Shown here: piece by piece, positions 6,904 to 14,846 of the stretch
Position numbering within the stretch: position 1 is the stretch's first letter
How the letters are laid out: each line of letters begins with the position of its first letter
Origin: JBDRKE01 sp043814315
Lineage (GTDB): Bacteria; Omnitrophota; Gorgyraeia; Gygaellales; Profunditerraquicolaceae
NCBI GenBank assembly: GCA_043814315.1
Contig: JBDRKE010000036.1
Location: 1-34,070 of the forward strand
Reading direction: 5' to 3'
Length of the DNA: 34,070 nucleotides
Made by a program: the position numbers and the translations under genes
The notes under the pieces: model-generated
The model's database searches: none
What the model was told of the DNA's origin: nothing
The model's input: the letters and a program-made list of their open reading frames with translations, nothing else

Positions 6904-7656
6904 ATGTCTGGTCATTCAAAATGGAAAACTAATAAGGGCAAAAAAAACGCTGCCGACGCAAAAAAAGGAGCGCTGTACACGAAAATTATTAGAGAAATTA
7001 CTATGGTGGCTCGTGAAGGAGGAGGTAATCCGGATACGAACAGCAGGCTGCGCGCCGTTATCGCCAAGGCAAAAGAAGCGAATATGCCATCGGATAATGT
7101 CAAAATGGCCATCAAGCGCGGAACAGGGGAGTTGCCCGGCGTGGTTTATGAGAATGTCGTCTACGAAGCCTATGGGCCCGGAGGTGTCGCGATTCTGATT
7201 GAGGCGCTCACGGACAATAAAAATCGCACCACGGCGGAACTGCGCAATATCATGTCGAAAAAGAACGGTAATATGGCGGGGGCTGGTTCTGTGAGTTGGA
7301 TGTTCACCAAAAAGGGCTATATGCTGGTTGAAAAAAGCCTAGCCCAGGAGGAGGCCTTGATGACCATAGCCCTGGATGCGGGTGCCGAAGATTTTAAGTC
7401 GGATGAAAAAAATTACGAGATCTTCACCTCGGCGCAGGACTTTGAGAATGTTAAACAGATACTTCAGGACAAAGGGATAAAATATCAGGATGCGGAAATC
7501 ACCATGATCCCATCCTCTACCATTAAATTGACCGGCAATGATGCTAAACAGTTGCTTTCTCTGGTTGAGGCGCTTGAAGACCATGAAGACGTGCAGCAAG
7601 TGTACGCTAACTTTGATATTCCTGATGAGATCCTGGAGCAAGTGGGGAGCGATTAG
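6904..7656 (+). CDS. yebC: YebC/PmpR-family protein
   Basis: 250 residues, full length for the family. The N-terminus MSGHSKWKTNKGKK and the motifs ITMVAREGGGNPDTNSRLR, ANMPSDNVKMAIKRGTG and YEAYGPGGVA are diagnostic. Family members have been described as DNA-binding regulators and, more recently, as ribosome-associated factors that relieve stalling, so the biochemical role here is open. The ATG is preceded by GGAGG (6891-6895). Three bases separate it from ruvC, the usual bacterial neighbour, which supports one operon with ruvC and ruvA. Confidence 0.95.
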   Translation: MSGHSKWKTNKGKKNAADAKKGALYTKIIREITMVAREGGGNPDTNSRLRAVIAKAKEANMPSDNVKMAIKRGTGELPGVVYENVVYEAYGPGGVAILIEALTDNKNRTTAELRNIMSKKNGNMAGAGSVSWMFTKKGYMLVEKSLAQEEALMTIALDAGAEDFKSDEKNYEIFTSAQDFENVKQILQDKGIKYQDAEITMIPSSTIKLTGNDAKQLLSLVEALEDHEDVQQVYANFDIPDEILEQVGSD

Positions 7657-7659
7657 CCT

Positions 7660-8139
7660 ATGGTCATTTTAGGCATTGATCCGGCTTTAACAGTCACAGG
7701 ATACGGCGTTATACAAGTGGGGACTCAAGTTTCGCTGGTCGAGGCAGGCATTATTACAACTTCGCCAAAACAAAAATTGACCGGCCGTTTGAGCAAGATA
7801 TACCGCGGCACCGTCAAACTGATAACCGATACAAAGCCTGACGTGATGGTTCTGGAAAAGCTTTACGCTCATCATCGGCATCCGACGACCGCCTATATTT
7901 TGGGGCATGCGCGAGGTGTCATTGTGCTTGCCTGCGCAACCAAGAATGTTGCTTTGGTAGAGTATGCAGCCACGCGGGTCAAAAAGGCCATTGTGGGTGA
8001 GGGTTTGGCTTCCAAATATCAGGTGCAAAGAATGATTGCCAGCGTGCTTAATCTATCCCATGTTCCCAAATACACAGATGTCACGGATGCGCTGGCTTTA
8101 GCTATAACTCACAGCCATATCATGAAGGTGCGTTTATGA
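7660..8139 (+). CDS. ruvC: Holliday junction endonuclease RuvC
   Basis: 159 residues, normal length. RuvC resolves Holliday junctions by paired nicks with the RuvAB branch migration complex. The acidic active site is visible: D7 in ILGIDPALTVTGYG, E66 in VMVLEKLY, and the C-terminal acidic pair in YTDVTDALALA. The segment TAYILGHARGV corresponds to the family's LGQARGV motif. The start ATG lies 3 bases after the yebC stop, and the stop overlaps the ruvA start by 4 bases (ATGA), indicating translational coupling. ruvB is not in this window. Confidence 0.95.
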   Translation: MVILGIDPALTVTGYGVIQVGTQVSLVEAGIITTSPKQKLTGRLSKIYRGTVKLITDTKPDVMVLEKLYAHHRHPTTAYILGHARGVIVLACATKNVALVEYAATRVKKAIVGEGLASKYQVQRMIASVLNLSHVPKYTDVTDALALAITHSHIMKVRL

Positions 8140-8762
8140 TCTCAAGGATATCAGGTAAAATAGTCGAGAAGGGCACGAATTCTTTACTCCTGGAAGCAGG
8201 CGGTTTCTGTTATGAAGTTTTACTCCCGGCAACGGTGATGCAACGTTTAGATGAAAATACTGATGATAACGGTTCGGTCAGCCTAAGGACTTACCATTAT
8301 TATCAGGTAGAGCCTTCCAGGTCAACCCCGGTATTAATCGGTTTTCTTAATGATATCGAGAAAGATTTTTTTCAAATTTTCATTACGGTTTCAGGCATTG
8401 GGCCGCGGGCTGCGTTAAGGGCGCTGAATAAACCTATTTCGCAGATAGCCAAAGCCATTGATGAAGGGGACGTGAAATTCTTAAGATCCCTGCCCGGCAT
8501 AGGAGAACAGAGGGCCAGAGAAATCATTGCCAAGCTTCAGAATAAGGTAGGTAAATTCGGCCTAATCCAGGATGACCATGTCCAAGAAGAAACAGAGCGG
8601 ACAAAGGATCTCGCGGAAGAGGTGTTGGCCGTGCTCATGCAGCTAGGATATAAAAGGCCCGAAGCCAACAGTATGATCAAGAAAGCCCTCGAGATCTCTG
8701 GCGATATAGAGACAAGCGAAGAATTACTCAATGTCGTCTATAAACAGAAAAAGTTACAATAA
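8136..8762 (+). CDS. ruvA: Holliday junction DNA helicase subunit RuvA
   Basis: 208 residues. Residues ~1-65 form the OB-fold domain. Two helix-hairpin-helix motifs follow (TVSGIGPRAAL and LPGIGEQRAREI, about residues 85-130). After a linker the C-terminal three-helix domain, which contacts RuvB, spans ~155-205. RuvA tetramers hold the Holliday junction and load the RuvB motor. The gene overlaps ruvC and is followed by a terminator-like hairpin. Confidence 0.95.
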   Translation: MISRISGKIVEKGTNSLLLEAGGFCYEVLLPATVMQRLDENTDDNGSVSLRTYHYYQVEPSRSTPVLIGFLNDIEKDFFQIFITVSGIGPRAALRALNKPISQIAKAIDEGDVKFLRSLPGIGEQRAREIIAKLQNKVGKFGLIQDDHVQEETERTKDLAEEVLAVLMQLGYKRPEANSMIKKALEISGDIETSEELLNVVYKQKKLQ

Positions 8763-8796
8763 GCCCCGTTAGAAAGAACGGGGCTTTCTAACGGGG
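8762..8796 (+). terminator. Overlapping hairpins between ruvA and scpB
   Basis: AGCCCCGTT (8762-8770) pairs with AACGGGGCT (8777-8785) followed by TTTCT, a terminator-like hairpin. Alternatively CCCCGTTAGAAAG (8764-8776) pairs with CTTTCTAACGGGG (8784-8796), a 13-bp stem that exposes AACGGGG as its loop. The two folds exclude each other. The longer one takes in the GGGG just before the scpB start. Confidence 0.6.
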
Positions 8797-8804
8797 TAAG
8801 CCTT

Positions 8805-9452
8805 ATGTCAGAAGATAACTTGAAGTCCGTTATTGAAGCGCTCCTTTTTGCCAGTGATAAGCCCCTGACTATCGAGCAGGCCAGGAAAGTCCTGGATAAT
8901 CTGGAGTCTAGCGAAGTCCGAAGGGTGCTGGATGAGTTGAAAAGTGATTACGAACAGCCGAACCGAGGTTTACGTATTGTGGAAATAGCCGGCGGTTTTC
9001 AGATGACGACTCACCCCGCCTTCGCGACGTTCCTCAAGAAACTGTTCAAAGCGCGCCATGTGGAAAGGTTGTCCAAACCCGCGCTGGAAACGCTAGCCAT
9101 CATTGCGTATAAACAACCGGTCACAAAAATGGAGATTGAGTCTTTAAGGGGCGTCAATGTGGATGGTGTTATCTCGAGCCTATTGGATAAGAATCTCGTG
9201 CGTATCTCCGGCAGGAGAAAAGTGCCGGGAAGGCCTTTTGTGTTTGGCACGACCAGGCAATTCATGGAACATTTTGGCTTAAAGACACTGGAAGAGCTTC
9301 CCAGGATGGAGGAATTTTCCAATTTTGCGGCAGAAAAAGAAATCGAGCCTATCGAGGAATTAGCTATAGCAGAAGCGAAAGAAGGAGACGAACAAAAGAG
9401 CCACGCCCTTCCTAACAGGGCTGGGCAAGAAGAGGAAAGGGGGGCGGGGTGA
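8805..9452 (+). CDS. scpB: Segregation and condensation protein B
   Basis: 215 residues. Two winged-helix domains typical of ScpB are visible: LKSVIEALLFASDKPLTIEQ at the start, and LSKPALETLAIIAYKQPVTKMEIE with VDGVISSLLDKNLVRISGRRKVPGRP in the second. ScpB dimers bind ScpA and SMC in the chromosome condensation complex. ScpA is not next to it here. The last ~40 residues are acidic and low in complexity, and the final stretch (SHALPNRAGQEEERGAG) is encoded by a sequence resembling the inverted-repeat elements of this genome. The stop overlaps the pheA start. Confidence 0.92.
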   Translation: MSEDNLKSVIEALLFASDKPLTIEQARKVLDNLESSEVRRVLDELKSDYEQPNRGLRIVEIAGGFQMTTHPAFATFLKKLFKARHVERLSKPALETLAIIAYKQPVTKMEIESLRGVNVDGVISSLLDKNLVRISGRRKVPGRPFVFGTTRQFMEHFGLKTLEELPRMEEFSNFAAEKEIEPIEELAIAEAKEGDEQKSHALPNRAGQEEERGAG

Positions 9453-10513
9453 GCCTAAAAAAAATGCGTAATGATATTGACCGCCTTGACAAAGAAATAA
9501 TCCAGTTGCTTAACACTCGAGCAAAAATCACGCTGGGTATTGCCAAGAGTAAACAAAAAAGCGGAACAAGTATATACGCTCCGGAACGGGAAAGGGAAGT
9601 TTTAAGAAAGGTAACTACCTTGGGCATGCGCGGGCCCTTAAGTAAATCTGCTCTCGAGTCTATCTATCGGGAAATTATGTCTTCGAGCCTCGCCTTGGAG
9701 AAACCGCTGAGGATCGCGTATCTTGGCCCTCAAGCTACTTTTACGCACCTGGCCGCTTTAAAAAGGTTTGGTTCTCAGGTTGGTTATACGGCCTGCGATA
9801 GCATCCCGGATTGTTTTAGGGAGGTCGAGAGGGATGCGGCGGATTACGGCGTTGTCCCGATTGAAAATTCAGTGGAAGGGGCGGTGACGCATACTCTGGA
9901 TATGTTTGTAGATTCTGATTTAAAGATCTGCGCCCAGATCATCCTGGACGTGGCGCATAACCTGTTAGCCAATTGTCCGAAAGAGAAGATTCGCCGCGTG
10001 TATTCGAATCCGCAGGTATTCGGCCAATGCCGCATCTGGCTTCAGGAGAATCTTGCGGCTGCCGAAACAATAGAAGTGTCCAGTACCACGCGAGCGGCAC
10101 AGGTGGCCTCTAAAGAGAAAGTTAGCGCCTGTATTGCGTCTTTATTGGCAGCCAAGGTTTACAAATTAAAGGTTATTGCCAGAGACATCGAGGATTCGCC
10201 GCACAATATCACGAGGTTTCTTGTGGTCGGAAAAACACTGGCAGGCCGGACTCAGCACGATAAGACGTCCATCCTGTTTTCCATAAAGGACAAAGTCGGG
10301 GCTTTACATGATATGTTGCTTCCCTTCAAAAAATACCATATCAATCTGACTAAGATCGAATCGCGGCCCTCCAAAAGAAGGGCATGGGATTATTATTTCT
10401 TTGTGGACTTAGAGGGGCATCTGCTCAACATGCGCGTTAAAAAAGCATTAGCGGAGTTAGAGAATAAGTGCAAGTTTCTGAAAGTATTGGGTTCGTATCC
10501 TATCGGAGACTGA
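9449..10513 (+). CDS. pheA: Bifunctional chorismate mutase / prephenate dehydratase
   Basis: 354 residues in three domains. An AroQ-type chorismate mutase spans ~1-85 (RNDIDRLDKEIIQLLNTRAK, YAPEREREVLRK). Prephenate dehydratase spans ~90-265 (RIAYLGPQATFTHLA, GVVPIENSVEGAV, and the catalytic-type SSTTRAA region). An ACT regulatory domain spans ~272-350 (SILFSIKDKVGAL, NLTKIESRPSKR), expected to give feedback control by phenylalanine. It converts chorismate to phenylpyruvate. The start is GTG at 9449, overlapping the scpB stop, with a purine-rich site upstream. It opens the aromatic amino acid cluster. Confidence 0.95.
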   Translation: MSLKKMRNDIDRLDKEIIQLLNTRAKITLGIAKSKQKSGTSIYAPEREREVLRKVTTLGMRGPLSKSALESIYREIMSSSLALEKPLRIAYLGPQATFTHLAALKRFGSQVGYTACDSIPDCFREVERDAADYGVVPIENSVEGAVTHTLDMFVDSDLKICAQIILDVAHNLLANCPKEKIRRVYSNPQVFGQCRIWLQENLAAAETIEVSSTTRAAQVASKEKVSACIASLLAAKVYKLKVIARDIEDSPHNITRFLVVGKTLAGRTQHDKTSILFSIKDKVGALHDMLLPFKKYHINLTKIESRPSKRRAWDYYFFVDLEGHLLNMRVKKALAELENKCKFLKVLGSYPIGD

Positions 10514-10531
10514 CTTAAAAACAGATTAAAT

Positions 10532-10722
10532 TCAAATGACAAAATCCAAAATTCAAAATAAATCCCATGGTTCGACTTCGCTCACCATTGGCACTGAGGC
10601 GAAACCGAAGTGCCAAATTCAAAATACAAAACAAAATATTTGGATTTGGGATTTTGCCTGCCTGCCGCAGGCAGGGATTTGTTTGGTAGTATTGGTATTA
10701 TTGGGATTTTGGATTTACCTGA
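10532..10722. repeat. AT-rich palindromic repeat with GC-rich inserts, copy 2
   Basis: About 190 bases, nearly the same as 14640-14838. Both begin with AAATCCAAAATTCAAAATAA-type sequence. Both contain CCATGGTTCGACTTCGCTC, a GGCACTGAGGCGAAACC core and the palindromic CCTGCCTGCCGCAGGCAGG, and both end in GGATTTACCTG. A frame open through it would extend hisC upstream, but this is repeat, not gene. Confidence 0.85.
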
Positions 10723-10750
10723 TTGTGCTGTGACATTTGATATTAAAAAC

Positions 10751-11833
10751 ATGAAAGAGCTGGTTAGAAAAAATATTTTAAACGTAACTCCTTATATAGC
10801 CGGCAAGCCCATCGAGGAGGTCAAAAGGCAACTGGGCCTTAAGCAGGTTATAAAAATGGCCTCGAACGAAAATCCTTTGGGCCCGTCTTTGAAGGCCCTT
10901 GCCGCCATCAGAAGGAATCTTTCTGCCGTCAACCGCTATCCGGACAGCCAGGGGTATTACTTAAAGAAGAAGCTGTCGAAACTTTTGAATCTCAAGCCTT
11001 CCTGCTTTGTGCTCGGTAATGGTTCTGATGAGTTGATCGATATCTTGATTAAGACATTTGTCGAAGACGACGAATGCGTCATGACCGCCGAAACGACATT
11101 CTTAGAGTATAAGGTGATAGCCCAGGCCGCCGGCCGCCGGATCATCACTGTTCCTTTAAGGTATTTTAAATACGATTTGGAGGCGTTTAAGAAAAGAATC
11201 AATAAAAAAATTAAATTAATTTTTATTGCCAATCCGAATAATCCGACGGGGACTTATGTCACAAAATACGAGCTGGAAGAATTCATGAAGGATTTGCCGG
11301 AGCATGTGTTGCTGGTATTGGATGAAGCCTACGATACATTCATCGATGTCGATGATTTCCCTAGCAGCTTAAAATATATCCGTAAGAAGAATGTCGTTGT
11401 TCTCAAGACTTTTTCCAAGGCCTATGGCCTTGCGGGATTGAGGCTGGGTTTTGCCGTGGCTAAACCGAGCTTGGTTTCTTATATGGAAAGAGTCAGGCAG
11501 CCTTTTAATGTGAATCTTCTTGCCCAGCAGGCTGGCCTGGCTGCTTTGGACGATAAAAAGTTCCTCAACAGGACAAGAAAGGTGGTCTGGGAGGGAAAGG
11601 GTTATTTGTACGCGCAGCTTAAAAGATTGGGATTGGCCCCTGTGCCTTCTGTCGCTAATTTCATCCTCGTTGATGTCGGAGGCGACTCCGTGAATATCTT
11701 TAAGGATATGCTAAAATACGGCGTGATTGTCCGTGACATGAAGCAGTATGGGCTCAACAATTTTATCCGCGTTACCGTCGGAACAAGGCAAGAGAACGAG
11801 AAGTTCATCAAAGTGCTGAAAAAGGTATTGTAA
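10751..11833 (+). CDS. hisC: Histidinol-phosphate aminotransferase family enzyme
   Basis: 360 residues from the ATG at 10751. The longer open frame upstream is rejected because it is translated repeat. This is a PLP fold-type I aminotransferase: MASNENPLGPS, SDELID, ANPNNPTGTY, LDEAYDTF, the PLP lysine in TFSKAYGLAGLRLGF, and the substrate arginine region NFIRVTVG. HisC enzymes transaminate imidazole acetol phosphate, and several also accept phenylpyruvate and hydroxyphenylpyruvate. Its place between pheA and aroF/tyrA suggests it also serves as the aromatic aminotransferase (inference from context). Confidence 0.9.
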   Translation: MKELVRKNILNVTPYIAGKPIEEVKRQLGLKQVIKMASNENPLGPSLKALAAIRRNLSAVNRYPDSQGYYLKKKLSKLLNLKPSCFVLGNGSDELIDILIKTFVEDDECVMTAETTFLEYKVIAQAAGRRIITVPLRYFKYDLEAFKKRINKKIKLIFIANPNNPTGTYVTKYELEEFMKDLPEHVLLVLDEAYDTFIDVDDFPSSLKYIRKKNVVVLKTFSKAYGLAGLRLGFAVAKPSLVSYMERVRQPFNVNLLAQQAGLAALDDKKFLNRTRKVVWEGKGYLYAQLKRLGLAPVPSVANFILVDVGGDSVNIFKDMLKYGVIVRDMKQYGLNNFIRVTVGTRQENEKFIKVLKKVL

Positions 11834-11834
11834 A

Positions 11835-11955
11835 ATACAAATGTCAAAATTCAAAATTCAAAATAAATCCAAAATTCAAATTTCAAAACAAGACCATTCT
11901 TTGTTTTGAATTTTGTGCTTTGAGCTTATTTTGACTTTTGTGCTTTGGTATTTGG
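11835..11955. repeat. AT-rich palindromic intergenic repeat, copy 3
   Basis: CAAAATTCAAAATTCAAAATAA on the left and its complement-like TTTTGAATTTTG...TTTGACTTTTG on the right flank a short centre. It fills the hisC-aroF gap. Confidence 0.65.
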
Positions 11956-11973
11956 GTTTATAAAGGAGAACGT

Positions 11974-12990
11974 ATGATTATAGTCTTGCGGTCTGATGCG
12001 ACAAAAGAACAAATAGACCACATTATTGAAAAGGTGCAGAAGCTGGGGTTAACTCCTCATGTGTCCAAAGGGACAGAGAGGACTATTATCGGCCTTATCG
12101 GCCCCGAAGAAATCTTGCAGACTACGCCTTTAGAGATTTTTCCCGGGGTGGAAAAGGTTATGCCGGTGCTGGCACCCTTTAAACTTGTTTCGCGGGAGTT
12201 TAAGCGTCAGGATTCGATTATCGATCTGGGCAAAGGCGTGAAAATCGGGGATAAAAGAATCGTTGTTATGGCCGGACCCTGTACCATAGAAAACAGAGAG
12301 TCTTTAGGCAGGATAGCTGCACAAGTCAAAAAGGCAGGCGCAAGCATTTTGCGCGGGGGAGCCTTCAAGCCGCGCACCTCTCCCTACAGTTTTCAAGGGT
12401 TAGGCAAAGAGGGCCTGGAATATTTAAGCAGCGTCGGTAAAGAGTTAGGTTTAGTGACTATCACGGAAGTTATGGACCCGCGCGACGTCCAACTGGTTGC
12501 TGGTTTTGTCGATATCCTGCAGATTGGCTGCCGCAATATACAGAATTTTAATCTCTTAAAAGAGGTGGGTTTGACCAAAAAACCAGTTCTTCTGAAACGC
12601 GGGATGTCTTCGACGGTAAAAGAACTGTTGATGTCAGCAGAATACATTTTATCGGAGGGTAATTTTAACGTTTTATTATGCGAACGCGGGATCAGGACTT
12701 TTGAGGATTCTACGCGTAATACCCTGGATATAAGCGCCATACCGGTAGCAAAACAGCTTTCTCATCTGCCTATTGTCGTGGATCCCAGCCACGCGGCAGG
12801 AAAATGGGGATTGGTACCTGCGCTTTCGAAGGCGGCTGTTGCCTGCGGCGCCGATGGCCTGATCATTGAAGTGCATGACAACCCTGAAGAGGCTGTTTCG
12901 GACGGCGCTCAGTCTCTTTTGCCATCTAATTTCGCAAATTTAATGCAGGAATTAAAGGTGCTGGCAAAGGCTGTGGGGCGAGACATATAA
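11974..12990 (+). CDS. aroF: 3-deoxy-7-phosphoheptulonate synthase (DAHP synthase)
   Basis: 338 residues from the ATG at 11974, preceded by AAAGGAG. An N-terminal ferredoxin-like regulatory domain (~1-75, MIIVLRSDATKEQIDHII) precedes a TIM barrel. The barrel has VMAGPCTIENRESLGRIA, RGGAFKPRTSPYSFQGLG, QIGCRNIQNFNLLKEVG, PVLLKRGMSST and VDPSHAAGKWGLV. This is the type I-beta DAHP synthase layout known from Thermotoga, in which the extra domain mediates tyrosine/phenylalanine inhibition. It condenses phosphoenolpyruvate with erythrose 4-phosphate, the first step of the shikimate pathway. The symbol follows common usage for this family. Confidence 0.95.
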   Translation: MIIVLRSDATKEQIDHIIEKVQKLGLTPHVSKGTERTIIGLIGPEEILQTTPLEIFPGVEKVMPVLAPFKLVSREFKRQDSIIDLGKGVKIGDKRIVVMAGPCTIENRESLGRIAAQVKKAGASILRGGAFKPRTSPYSFQGLGKEGLEYLSSVGKELGLVTITEVMDPRDVQLVAGFVDILQIGCRNIQNFNLLKEVGLTKKPVLLKRGMSSTVKELLMSAEYILSEGNFNVLLCERGIRTFEDSTRNTLDISAIPVAKQLSHLPIVVDPSHAAGKWGLVPALSKAAVACGADGLIIEVHDNPEEAVSDGAQSLLPSNFANLMQELKVLAKAVGRDI

Positions 12991-13019
12991 GAGAGCTCGA
13001 AGTTCGGAGTTTGAAAAAG

Positions 13020-13883
13020 ATGAGATTGTTTAATAAAGTTGCTATAGTGGGAACGGGTCTAATCGGAGGGTCCATAGCTTTAGCTATAAGAAATAAGCAT
13101 CTGGCGAATGAAGTCATCGGAGTGAGCCGGCGTAACAAAAACATACGCCACGCGAAAAAGATAGGTGCCATAGATAGAGGTTCCAGGGATTTGAATATTA
13201 TTCGGGATGCCGACTTAATCATTCTGGCTACGCCGGTGGAGGTCATCATAAGGCAGGCGCGCAAGATTTCTAAAATCGTAAGAAAAGATTGCCTGATTAC
13301 TGACGTGGGCAGCACAAAGGTCAAGATAGTAAAAACTCTTTCCAGGATTTTTCCCGGTTTTATCGGAAGCCACCCCTTAGCGGGCTCAGAGAGAACAAGC
13401 ATTGTCCAGGCGCACCAGCATATGTTTGAGAAGTCTCTTTGCATTTTGACTCCTACCGCACGCACGTCCTCCTCGGCCCTGAATAAAATAAAGATTTTGT
13501 GGCAGAGGCTGGGCGCCCGCACGGTGTTGATGACTGCGGATAACCATGATAGGATTTTATCTTTTATCAGTCACCTGCCGCACGTGGCTGCCTTTTCGTT
13601 GATGGGCATTATTCCCAAGGAATATTTAAGGTTTGCCGCAAGCGGCTTAAAAGATACGACGCGGATCGCCTGTTCCGATAGCGAACTTTGGGCCCAGGTT
13701 TTATTAAGCAACCGCAGGAATATGCTTGAGTCTATACAGTCATTCGAAGTTCAGTTGTCCCGTATAAAGTCAGCCATAAGGAACAAAAATAAGAAGTCAT
13801 TAAAGATCATCTTGGAAAAAGCAAGGAAAAGAAGAAGCATCTTAGAAAGAAATCTCAAATCACAAATTCCAAATTACAAATAA
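13020..13883 (+). CDS. tyrA: Prephenate dehydrogenase
   Basis: 287 residues. N-terminal Rossmann fold with VAIVGTGLIGGSIALAI, then LIILATPVEVI, DVGSTK, and the prephenate-site motif SHPLAGSERTS. The helical dimer domain follows, with HDRILSFISHLPHVAAFSL and GLKDTTRIA. It converts prephenate to 4-hydroxyphenylpyruvate using NAD(P)+. ATG 13020 is chosen over the in-frame TTG 13011 because the purine-rich GGAG (about 13005) is too close to the TTG. The last residues (LKSQIPNYK) are encoded by the start of an intergenic repeat, so the stop codon lies within repeat sequence. Confidence 0.93.
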   Translation: MRLFNKVAIVGTGLIGGSIALAIRNKHLANEVIGVSRRNKNIRHAKKIGAIDRGSRDLNIIRDADLIILATPVEVIIRQARKISKIVRKDCLITDVGSTKVKIVKTLSRIFPGFIGSHPLAGSERTSIVQAHQHMFEKSLCILTPTARTSSSALNKIKILWQRLGARTVLMTADNHDRILSFISHLPHVAAFSLMGIIPKEYLRFAASGLKDTTRIACSDSELWAQVLLSNRRNMLESIQSFEVQLSRIKSAIRNKNKKSLKIILEKARKRRSILERNLKSQIPNYK

Positions 13884-13983
13884 GCTTCAAAATTCCAAAG
13901 TTTGAAATTAATAATTCAGTTTAGAATTTGGATATTGAAACTTGGAATTTATTTGGAATTTGGTGCTTGGAATTTGGGATTTA
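13853..13983. repeat. AT-rich palindromic intergenic repeat, copy 4
   Basis: CAAATCACAAATTCCAAATTACAAATAAGC on the left and GGAATTTATTTGGAATTTGG on the right form an imperfect inverted repeat. It overlaps the 3' end of tyrA and fills the gap to cmk, where many genomes carry aroA. Confidence 0.7.
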
Positions 13984-13989
13984 TAGAAT

Positions 13990-14673
13990 ATGATTATCGC
14001 CATCGACGGACCTGCGGGCGCAGGTAAAAGCACGGTCGCTAAAGAAATAGCCCAGAAATTGGGCTTTCTTTATATTGATACGGGCGCCATGTACAGGGCC
14101 CTGACTTTAAAAATCTTGCAAGCTCAGATTGACATAGGGGATATTGCTAAAATTTCAAAGGTCGCTTCTCATACAGAGATTGTTTTAACGAAAGATGAAG
14201 GCGGTTCATTAAGGGTTTTGTTAGACGGGCAAGACGTCAGCCGGCAGATACGGGAAGCACGCATTACCCAGTTTGTCTCTGATATCGCCAAGATAAAGGA
14301 AGTCCGTCACGTGATGGTGGGATTACAGAGAGATTTTGGGGCGAAGGGGGATTGCGTATTGGATGGGCGGGATATCGGGACCGTGGTTTTTCCTGGCGCC
14401 GACAAAAAGTTTTATATAGACGCCGATCTTAATGAAAGGGTCCGGCGAAGATTCAACGAGCTAAAGGAGCTCGGCCAGAATATTATCATGAGGGATGTGG
14501 AGCATGATCTGCGCAATCGTGATATGATCGATTCCACAAGGAAGGTCGCGCCCCTCAAACGAGCCGAAGATGCCGTCTATGTCGATACGACCCGTATGAC
14601 GATCGAAGAAGTCGTAGATCACCTTTTGGGAAACATTAAAAATCCAAATGTCAAAATCCAAAATCCAAAATAA
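13990..14673 (+). CDS. cmk: Cytidylate kinase
   Basis: 227 residues. The P-loop IAIDGPAGAGKST at residues 2-14 is followed by LGFLYIDTGAMYRALTL, the CMP-binding LDGRDIGTVVFPGA and the lid region RVRRRFNEL. It phosphorylates CMP and dCMP. The core ends near LLGNI; the last dozen residues (KNPNVKIQNPK) come from translation into the adjoining repeat copy 5, so the natural C-terminus has been replaced or extended. cmk downstream of aromatic amino acid genes is a common arrangement. Confidence 0.95.
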   Translation: MIIAIDGPAGAGKSTVAKEIAQKLGFLYIDTGAMYRALTLKILQAQIDIGDIAKISKVASHTEIVLTKDEGGSLRVLLDGQDVSRQIREARITQFVSDIAKIKEVRHVMVGLQRDFGAKGDCVLDGRDIGTVVFPGADKKFYIDADLNERVRRRFNELKELGQNIIMRDVEHDLRNRDMIDSTRKVAPLKRAEDAVYVDTTRMTIEEVVDHLLGNIKNPNVKIQNPK

Positions 14674-14838
14674 ATCCCATGGTTCGACTTCGCTCACCAT
14701 TGGCACTGAGGCGAAACCGAAGTGCCAATTTCCAAATCCCAAATTTGCTTTTTGGATTTGGGATTTTGCCTGCCTGCCGCAGGCAGGGATTTGTTGGGTA
14801 ATATTGGTAGTATTGGGATTTTGGATTTACCTGGATTA
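14640..14838. repeat. AT-rich palindromic repeat with GC-rich inserts, copy 5
   Basis: A near-identical partner of 10532-10722, sharing the CCATGGTTCGACTTCGCTC segment, the GCACTGAGGCGAAACCGAAG core, the CCTGCCTGCCGCAGGCAGG palindrome and the GGATTTACCTG end. It provides the cmk stop codon and ends 8 bases before the lepA ATG. Confidence 0.85.
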
Positions 14839-14846
14839 GATTCTGT

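Noticed and set aside
10610..10750. 47-residue N-terminal extension of HisC in an open frame
   Set aside because: The extension is translation of the dispersed repeat, and the HisC family start matches ATG 10751.
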